DNA from: Anticarsia gemmatalis
Taxonomy: Eukaryota > Arthropoda > Insecta > Lepidoptera > Erebidae
NCBI RefSeq assembly: GCF_050436995.1
Contig: NC_134774.1
Location: forward strand, 1,548,501-1,612,500
Length of the DNA: 64,000 bases
Direction: 5' to 3'
In this document: piece after piece, positions 50,588-59,900 of the stretch
Layout of the letters: every line of letters begins with the position of its first letter
How positions within the stretch are numbered: the stretch's first letter is position 1
Position numbers and translations under genes: made by a program
Notes under the pieces: generated by a model
The model's input: only the letters and a program-made list of their open reading frames with translations
The model's database searches: none
Told to the model about the DNA's origin: nothing

Positions 50588-50844
50588 GTCCCCGTAGATT
50601 TAAATATTATAGGTCCTGTATGACAACATGTATGTATGTGAATGTAGCAAGGTAAGTTTACTATATTAGCTGATTTTAGCCGTTTAGATAGTCAGAGTAT
50701 CTGTCACGATTTTTTAAGATGCCTTTTCTGACAGTCTTTTGTGTTTTAATAGCTAAGCTACTGAACCGATTTGGATGAAATTACACGAACCAGACCGTCT
50801 GAAAAATATAGTTTTCAGTGCGTGTTATAGTGTGCATAGTATAA

Positions 50845-51046
50845 TCTATACTAATATTATAAATGCGAAAGTAACTCTGTCTGTCTGTTACTCAATCACG
50901 CCTAAACTAAACAACCAATTTGCATGAAATTTCGTATGGAGATATTCGATACCCGAGAAAGGCCATAGGCTACTTTTTACCCCGGGAAAATGACGGATTC
51001 CCATGGGAAAATTCAGATGGCGGACGAATTCGCGGGTAAAAGCTAG
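50845..51046 (+). mobile_element. Helitron-like element of a third subtype
   Basis: TCTATACTAATATTATAAAT at the 5' end, ATTTGCATGAAATTTCGTAT and GGCTACTTTTTACCCCGGGA inside, and GCGGGTAAAAGCTAG at the 3' end. Confidence 0.6.
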
Positions 51047-51460
51047 TAGGACATATATAACAACATGTATGTATGTGAATGAAGCAAGGGAAGTATGTAA
51101 GGATCGTACCAAGTGGCGTTCTTTGCTCTCTGCCTGTTTTCTATTGGAGTAGGCAGGAGCGAAGAAACTGTCTTGCGCTCTTGTCCGCATATTTGGTATA
51201 TCGGCAAATTTTATCGAAATTGGGTCAGCAATTTAGCTGAGGTTCTTTTTCGTTTGTTTAAGTAACCTTTTCTGTTTGTTATTTTTTTTTAAACAGATGT
51301 ACCTATATTTTTTTTGCGTAAACGAAAGTGTACGAAAAATATTATTTTTAGTACATAATAATATTATAAAAATCACACAAATATTTGTTTCGTATTAATA
51401 TAAAACTTGGCTAAATGAACTACTTAATAAAAATAGTCATTAAGTGACTTTTTGACATAT

Positions 51461-51630
51461 TTCACTAACGCCCCCTAAATTTAAGTGACCCCTAACATTA
51501 GGGGGTAGTTAGGGGACATTGTCTATATCCAATTATAAAGCGATATTTAGTTGCTAAGCAACGATATTTAAGGGTAGTTTTTAAGTTAAAAATCGCGTAA
51601 CTTTATATAACTTTAGGGGGCGTTAGTGAA
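51461..51630. mobile_element. MITE with TTCACTAACGCCCCCTAAA ends
   Basis: Inverted ends TTCACTAACGCCCCCTAAAT and CTTTAGGGGGCGTTAGTGAA, with an internal sequence of about 130 bp. A single copy in the window. Confidence 0.7.
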
Positions 51631-51723
51631 TGCATCAATATTTTATTTAATTACATTAAAAAAATAATAAGTTTTTCCAAAAAAATCTTATTTCTATTAA
51701 GCACAATTTCTTCGTGTTATATG

Positions 51724-52203
51724 TACAGTCAGCTCCAAAAGTAGCTGAATAACTTCATATTTTCAAAACCTCTGTGTTACGTAACTTTAATAAATAACTG
51801 ATCAAAATCAGATAGAATGATAAATAATAATAAATAATAAATATCATTAGACAACTCACACACGGTCATTTGATTCCAAACTAAGCAGAGCTTGTACTGT
51901 AACCAGATAACTGATAAACATACTTATATACTTGTAAATACATTAACAACCAGGCTCAGAACAGATACTCGTGCTCATCACACAAAGATTTGTCCCGGGT
52001 GGGATTCGAACCCACCACACGCGGCGCTACGGTTGTTACGGCGAGGTGACCGCTTAAACCACTGCGCCAAACGTGCAGTTAATGAGTTAGAATTAAACAT
52101 TTCAATCAATGGCAAATGTTATTTCCATGGAATAATGTGCACCCTTCAGTATATAGGGTCTCAAATGATTGAGTATGATCAGCTACTTTTGGAGCTGACT
52201 GTA
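51724..52203. mobile_element. Transposon of 480 bp with TACAGTCAGCTCCAAAAGTA ends and a nested SINE
   Basis: The perfect inverted ends (TACAGTCAGCTCCAAAAGTA, then GCTGA, and inverse) begin and end in TA. Inside lies a full type 2 SINE (51843-52078). No transposase remains. Confidence 0.75.
51843..52078 (-). mobile_element. tRNA-like SINE type 2, complete
   Basis: On the minus strand it starts CTGCACGTTTGGCGCAGTGG, has a box B-like GGTGGGTTCGAATCC, and ends ATGACCGTGTGTGAGTTGTC. Confidence 0.75.
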
Positions 52204-52502
52204 CTATGTGTCTTATTTACACAGTGTCTGTACATATGTCACGAAGTTATTCACAAAAGCACTTACTTGCTGTCATATTATATTTGGCTTTAAATTACAG
52301 GTAAATAAGTATTATATAAGTATACGGTATATATAAGCTGCTTGAGGTACATAAATAGTGTCCGACCGAGTGTCCGGTTTTTTACCGAAACGAAAATTTC
52401 GGTTTAGTTTCGTTTTCGACAACAAACTTGCCGAAACTACGTGGCTATTATTTTGTGGCGTATTATAGTATAGTATACATTGCTATAATAATAAGACATG
52501 TA

Positions 52503-52728
52503 CAGTCAACTTGGGTAACTTTGAATCATTTGGGTAACATTGAACGTGGGAATTTGAACTAATTTCGATTATATTTTTCATATGAAACCAACACAATTGA
52601 TAAAAGTTTGCAAAACTAAAATAAACCTTTATCAATTGTGTTGGTTTCATATGAAAAAATTATCGAAACTAGTTCAAATTCCCACTGTCAATGTTACCCA
52701 AATGATTCAAAGTTACCCAAGTTGACCT
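52503..52728. mobile_element. Complete palindromic MITE (GTCAACTTGGGTAAC family)
   Basis: Nearly the whole element folds on itself: GTCAACTTGGGTAACTTTGA, ATCATTTGGGTAACATTGA, GGAATTTGAACTAATTTCG and CAACACAATTGATAAAAG, each with its inverse after a loop of about 20 bp. The arms are about 100 bp. Confidence 0.85.
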
Positions 52729-53039
52729 TAAGTGAATACTAAAATAATTTAATTACACTTAAATTCCAAGCTCTGGTAGTAATATGTAATTTTGATTTAT
52801 ATATAAATATTAATATAAAATTATATAAAAGATTGCTATACAAAGTATATTCGATGTTTTAAGTTCAAATGAAACTTGAATATCTTATAGCCTGAAAACA
52901 TGAAAAATATACAAAAAATAATATAAGTTTCTAAACAAAAATGCTTTTTTTTATCTTAAAACTAGTGATCTTTTAATATATCACATTGTATTAGACACAG
53001 TTTTAAAAGGTCTTAAGTATACTTAGATTATAAACGATT

Positions 53040-53275
53040 TTATGCCACGTTTCTACATATTTATGCCAGTTCTATACAAATTTATGGCAATTTTCGACAA
53101 TTTTTGACAAATTTATGCCATGTTTTTACAAATTTATGCCGTTTTAGGACAAATTTATGCCAGTTCGCTACAAATTTATGCCGTATTTCGTCATATTTAT
53201 GCCAGGTTTCTACAAATTTATGCCATTTTCTACAAATTTATGCCAGTTTTCTACATATTTATGCCATTTTTCTGC
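53040..53275 (+). repeat. Tandem repeat with unit near TTTCTACAAATTTATGCCA
   Basis: About eleven units of 19-21 bp with variants (TTCTACATATTTATGCC, TTTTTACAAATTTATGCC). It lies in the region downstream of Dicer-1. Confidence 0.8.
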
Positions 53276-53319
53276 TTAGAACAATAATTTTAGCTCTTAC
53301 TTTTTTAAGGTTTACTTAG

Positions 53320-53835
53320 AAGATGTTTACTTTGACATTGAAAATCATATTTTTTAATTATTTTGGTGATAGTCAGGGGTCGGTTGATATAATCACTTAA
53401 ACCTTCTTAGTCGCTCTTTCTTTCTTAAGAGGATGATTTCAATAACATGAAAAAGACATACGTTTTCATTTTCTTAGAGTTACTTAAATTGTGTAATGTC
53501 AAGTGTCTTAGGGTTACTTAAGGGATGATTACAATAACATCGAAAATCATACTTTTTAATTGTTTAGGTGACAGTTAGGGTACTATAAATTGGAATAGTC
53601 ACTAAAATCTTCCTTTTAGGTAGATTTATTGCAATTTTTTTCATACGGTTTTAACTTAAGAGATGGTTATTATAACATCGAAAATCATACTTTTAATTAT
53701 TTAGATGCTAGTTAGAGGACGATTGGAAAATTCACTTAAACCTTCTTTATGGCTATTTTTGTAGCTCCCTTCCTTAGGAAGATGATTACTATAAACATGA
53801 AAAAAACATACTTTTTTATTTTCTTAGAGTTTTAA
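53320..53835. repeat. Degenerate long tandem repeat just downstream of Dicer-1
   Basis: Phrases such as ATAACATCGAAAATCATACT, TTTTATTTTCTTAGAGTT and AATTCACTTAAACCTTCTT recur two to four times at irregular spacing. Candidate Dicer-1 poly(A) signals (minus-strand AATAAA) are at 53815-53820 and 53625-53630. Confidence 0.55.
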
Positions 53836-53839
53836 GTGT

Positions 53840-53996
53840 CTAATGTCCGCGATGTCCCCTCAAGTGGCGTAGAGCGCATCTGGCGGCTGTACCCTTAGCG
53901 ATGCGATAGTTGCGTCCGACACCCTTGAAAGTCCCGCGCCCGAATACTTCGACACAAACGCGGACGCGACGGCCGTCCGCTAGACGCTCAGGTTTA
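53840..53996 (-). CDS. Dcr-1: Dcr-1 last exon (dsRNA-binding domain and stop)
   Basis: The acceptor is TCTCTTTCTAG. It encodes KPERLADGRRVRVCVEVFGR, then GTFKGVGRNYRIAKGTAARC, then ALRHLRGHRGH and TAG. GTFKGVGRNYRIAKGTAA is the C-terminal half of the Dicer dsRBD. Confidence 0.95.
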
Positions 53997-56900
53997 CTAG
54001 AAAGAGAGAAAGAATATTAGAATTTATGTAGCAAACAAAAATTTTTTTGTACTTTTAAGCGATAAATACTATTTTTATAAAGACAACTCCCGGACTAAGA
54101 ATTGATCTTGCGTCGCGGGGACTTTTACAAACATACAAACAACGGACACAAAGTATAACCAGAACCGAAACAATTATTTGTGGATCGCACAAATAATTGT
54201 TCCGTCTGGGAATCGAACCCACGACCTCCCGACGCAATGGTAGCGACGTGGTGACCAATACCACTGCGCCTCGGAGGCAGTCAAACGGACCACCAAAAAT
54301 TGTATATTTCACTCTTTTATAATAAAATACTCAGCTTAAAAAGCAATAACAGCACTTCGTTTAGAAGAATAAAAAAAAGTCCCTCTACTAAGATTTATAA
54401 GAGTCCCAAAAGTCCCAAAATTGTTAGCCAAAAGTCTTCTACTAAAGTGATAAAACTCACCCAAACTTAGCTGTATCGGGTTCAGCTTCGAGTAGTTCTC
54501 GAACAGGTGACTTAGGCGCGGCCGCACTGAATGCTTCCAACTCAGCGCCCATTAGATTCACGTACGATTTCCAGACGGCGCCGAGGGACATACCTGTAGA
54601 GAAAATAATAAATAAGTAAGACAAAGATGAGTCATAGGTTATTGATAAGTGTCTAATAGAGTATATTGTAGATAAAGTAAATTTAATTTTCAGTTTTATA
54701 GCTCACTAGCTGACCCGCGCAACTTCGCTTGCGTCACATAAGAGAGAATGGGTCAAATTTTTCCCCGTCTTTGTAACATTTTTTACTGGTACTCTGCTCC
54801 TATTGGTCGTAGCGTGATGATATAGCCTAATAGCCTTCCTCGATAAATGGGCTATCTAACACTGAAATAATTTTTCAAATCGGACCAGTAGTTCCTGAGA
54901 TTAGCGCGTTCAAACAAACAAACAAACTCTTCAGCTTTATAATATTAGTATAGAAGCTTGCGTAATAATATTTCTCACCAGAATCTAAGAATATAGCTCC
55001 AGCAACAGACTCGAACAGGTCACCCAGCGCTTTGGGCACCTCGACGTCTTCTGCTTGCTCCATTTCATCTTCTTGTATCAAGTAATGCTGTAATACATAC
55101 ATATTTATAATACAGTCCCACTGCTGGGCAAAGGTCTATTTTATTGTTTTTAAACAACTCCCGCACAAAGAATTGCTCTTGTGTCGCGGGGACTTTTACA
55201 AACATACAAACAACGGACACAAAGTCCAACCAGACCCGAAATAATTATTTGTGGATCGCACAAATAAATGTTCCGTGTGGGAATCGAACCCATGACCTCA
55301 CAACTCCATTATAGCGGTGTGGCGATCTTAACCACTACAATATTTTACATTCCTTCAAGAACTGTGTCAAACAACTGTCAGACATGTCATTCATCACGAT
55401 GTTTTCCTTCACCGTTGTAACAAGTGATCATCTATACTATCTATCAATAATATCTCGGGAACTACTGGTCCGATTTGAAAAATTCTTTCAGTGTTAGGTA
55501 GCCCATTTATCGAGGAAGGCTATAGGCTATATATCATCACGCTACGACCAATAGGAGCAGAGTACAAGTGAAAAATGTTCTCTTATGTGACGCAAGCGAA
55601 GTTGCGCGGGTCAGCTAGTTATTTATAATACACATGTGGAGGAACGAGGTGATCATGTTCCTCCAACACAAAGGGAGGATCCTCCGACCAGGCGAGGTGA
55701 TCGTGCCTGGTGGGCCTAGGCTGCCCGACTGTTGTAGTCGGGAACTTGTATATATAGTCAGTTGCAGGGCAAACTTCGATAGCGCGATTCAGGACTTGTG
55801 ACGTCAGTCACACTGCGCGTGGTGGTTGGTTGTGCGCTGGTCCCAGTAGATGTCGCTACACACACATCACTTGGACAAGTCATTGGTGTGTTTGTATAAT
55901 AATGCATTATTTATATAAATAATGATCACTTGTTATAACGGTGAAGGAAAACATCGTGATGAATGGCATGTCTGACAGTTGTTTGACATCGTGCTGAAAC
56001 CTTGCATGTCTGAGAGTTGTTAAAAACTTAGTTTAAAATGAGTAATCTAGTTGTTCATACTTACTTCTTCACTAATAGAATGTCCATTCTCCTCCTGTAT
56101 TTTGACGTATTTAGTTAAAACCTCGTTCAAACCGGGCGACATGTGTCTAAAGTACCTGAAAATAAAAAGTTTTTAAGTGAAAAAGAAGCATGGGCCAGTA
56201 AACGATCTGTGGGTCAAGCAAACTTTGACGCGGTCATTCCATAGATGGGTGACCGCATAGTGATATTTGAACTGAGCGTCTTCGTGCTTCGGAGGACACG
56301 TAAAAAGTCAGTCCCGGTTGTCGTCAAATAAGATAACAGTCGTTAAGCCACGTCAAAGGCTGCGGCTTGAACAACTTTGACACTAGGTTGACCACTAACC
56401 ATACGACAAACAAACATATACTACAACTAGCTTTTCCCGTAGTTTGTGACTTAGGACTGCCTCGCAGGGCACGTAAAAAGTCGGTCCCGGTTGTTGTCTA
56501 CAAAGATAACAGTCGTTACGCCACGTCAAAGGCTGCGGCTTGAACAACTTTGACACTAGGTTGACCACTAACCATACGATAAGAACACTTACTTATGGAA
56601 TCCATGCCTGGCAGCTAAGGTAGCGAATATAGTGTTATTGACTAAAGCTGAGCGAAGGTCTGTGAGCGCGCCGGGCGAGTGACGCCGCGGGTCTTCGTAT
56701 AAGTGACGGGTAATTAGGTAATCTGAAACAAATATATTTAATTAGTAATAATAACGGCTGCTGAATTTCAGGTCTCGAGTTCGATTCCTTAGTCATGGGT
56801 TCGATAGTCATGGGATCGTTAGTCATGGGATCGTTAGTCATGGGATCGTTAGTCATGGGATCGTTAGTCATGGGATCTTTAGTCATGTGATCGTTATTCA

Positions 56901-59900
56901 TGGGACCGATAGTCATGGGATCGTCTAGTAATGGGATAGTCAAGTCGGAGGATCGTGTAGCCATGGGATCGTCTAGCCATGGGATCGTTAGTCATGGGAT
57001 CGTCTTGTCAAGGGATCGATCAAGTCATGAGATCGATCAAGTCATGGGATCGTCTTGTCATGGGATTGTCAAGCCATGGGATCGCGTTGACATGGGATCA
57101 TTAGTCATGGGATCATTAGTCATGGGATCGGTCAAGCCATGGGATCGGTCAAGTCATGGGATCGGTCAAGTCATGGGATCGGTCAAGTCATGGGATCGGT
57201 CAAGCCATGGGATCGTCTTGTCATGGGATCGGTCTAGCCATGGGATCGTCTTGTCATGGGATTGTATTGACATGGGATCGGCAAGTCATGGGAGCGGCTA
57301 GTCATAGGATCGTTCTAGTCATGGGAGCGGCTAGTCATAGGATCGTTCTAGTCATGGGATCGTTTTGAGCACGGGTTCGTGTTGCCAGGGGATCGCTTAA
57401 GTCATGGGATCGCTTAAATGATGGGATCGTGGTGTCGGCAAGTCATGGGGTCACTCCCAGTCATGGGTTCACTCTTAGTCGTGGGGTCACTTCAGTCATG
57501 GGGCCACTCCTAGTCATGGGGTCACTCGTGTCACGGCGGTGGGGTCATATAACACACATACCTAGTATGGCGTCGCCGAGGAACTCGAGGCGCTGGTAGC
57601 AGTCAGTGAGCCGGTTGCTGTGATGAGAGGCGTGGGTCAGCGCCTGCAGCAGCAGCGACCGGTCCTTGAACCTGTACTGCAGAGTGCGCTCCAGACCGTC
57701 GTAACCTGACTGACCTACACTCTCAGTCATGGGGTCACTCTTAGTCATGGGGTCACTCTAAGTCACGGGTCACTCTCATTCATGGGGTCACGTGTCATGG
57801 GGTCACTACAGCTATGGTGTCACTTCAGTCATGGGGTCACTCTCAGTCATGGGGTCACTCTTAGTCATGGAGTCACTCTTAGTCATGGGATCACTCTCAG
57901 TCATGGGGTCACTTCATTATGGTGTCACTCTTAGTCATGGGGTCACTCTTCCTCATGGGGTCACATGTGTCATGGGGTCACATGTGTCATGGGGTCACAT
58001 GTGTCATGGGGTCACATGTGTCATGGGGTCACTTGTGTCACGGCGGTGGGGTCATATAACACACATACCCAGTATGGCGTCGCCGAGGAACTCGAGGCGC
58101 TGGTAGCAGTCAGTGAGGCGGTTGCTGTGATGAGAGGCGTGGGTCAGCGCCTGCAGCAGCAGCGACCGGTCCTTGAACCTGTACTGCAGAGTGCGCTCCA
58201 GACCGTCGTAACCTGACTGACCTACACTCTCAGTCATGGGGTCACTCTTAGTCATGGGGTCACTCTAAGTCACGGGTCACTCTCATTCATGGGGTCACGT
58301 GTCATGGGGTCACTACAGCTATGGTGTCACTTCAGTCATGGGGTCACTCTCAGTCATGGGGTCGCTTTTAGTCATGGGGTCACTCTCAGTCGTGGGGTCA
58401 CTTGTGTCATGGGGTCGCTTGTGTCACGGCGGTGGGGTCATATAACACACATACATAGTATGGCGTCGCCGAGGAACTCGAGGCGCTGGTAGCAGTCAGT
58501 GAGCCGGTTGCTGTGATGAGAGGCGTGGGTCAGCGCCTGCAGCAGCAGCGACCGGTCCTTGAACCTGTACTGCAGAGTGCGCTCCAGACCATCGTAACCT
58601 GACTGACCTACACTCTCAGTCGTGGGGTCACTCTTAGTCATGGGGTCACTCATCGTCATGGGGTCACTCTTAGTCATGGGGTCACTCTTAGTCATGGGGT
58701 CACTCATGGTCATGGGGTCACTCTTAGTCATGGGGTCACTCTCAGTCATGGGGTCAGTCTTAGTTAAGGGGTCACTTGTATCATGGGGTCACTCATGGTC
58801 ATGGGGTCACTTTCAGTCATGGGGTCAGTCTTAGTTAAGGGGTCACTTGTATCATGGGGTCACACTAAGTCATGGGGTCAGTTGTGTCACGGCGGTGGGG
58901 TCATATAACACACATACCTAGTATGGCGTCGCCGAGGAACTCGAGGCGCTGGTAGCAGTCAGTGAGGCGGTTGCTGTGATGAGAGGCGTGGGTCAGCGCC
59001 TGCAGCAGCAGCGACCGGTCCTTGAACCTGTACTGCAGAGTGCGCTCCAGACCATCGTAACCTGACTGACCTACACTCTCAGTCGTGGGGTCACTCTTAG
59101 TCATGGGGTCACTCATGGTCATGGGGTCAGTCTTAGTTAAGGGGTCACTTGTATCATGGGGTCACTCATGGTCATGGGGTCACTTTCAGTCATGGGGTCA
59201 GTCTTAGTTAAGGGGTCACTTGTATCATGGGGTCACACTAAGTCATGGGGTCAGTTGTGTCACGGCGGTGGGGTCATATAACACACATACCTAGTATGGC
59301 GTCGCCGAGGAACTCGAGGCGCTGGTAGCAGTCAGTGAGGCGGTTGCTGTGATGAGAGGCGTGGGTCAGCGCCTGCAGCAGCAGCGACCGGTCCTTGAAC
59401 CTGTACTGCAGAGTGCGCTCCAGCCCATCGTGACCAGACTGACCTACACTCTTAGTCATGGGGTCACTTCAGTCATGGGGTCACTCATTGTGGTGGGGTC
59501 ACTTCAGTCATGGGGTCACTCTCAGTCATGGGGTCACTCTTGGTCATGGGGTCACTTTCAGTCATGGGGTCACTCTCAGTCATGGGGTCACTCGTAGTCG
59601 TGGGGTCACTCTTAGTCACGGGGTCACTTCAGTCATGGGGTCACTCTCCGTCATGGGGTCACTCTTGGTCATGGGGTCACTTGTGTCACGGCGGTGGGGT
59701 CATATATCACACATACCCAGTATGGCGTCGCCGAGGAACTCGAGGCGCTGGTAGCAGTCAGTGAGGCGGTTGCTGTGATGAGAGGCGTGGGTCAGCGCCT
59801 GCAGCAGCAGCGACCGGTCCTTGAACCTGTACTGCAGAGTGCGCTCCAGACCGTCGTAACCTGGCTGACCTACACTCTGTCATGGGGTCACTTCAGTCAT

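Noticed and set aside
42274..53839. Possible additional genes between the giant gene and Dicer-1
   Set aside because: All frames there are short, and many fall within SINEs, Helitrons or MITEs; no set of phase-matched exons or conserved motif was seen.
56635..59764. Short open frames on both strands over the Dicer minisatellites (Met-Gly-Ser or Met-Thr-Asn-Asp repeats)
   Set aside because: They are produced by the 15-18 bp unit. Only the part coinciding with the RNase IIIb exon is coding; the in-frame minisatellite is noted as a finding, not as a gene.
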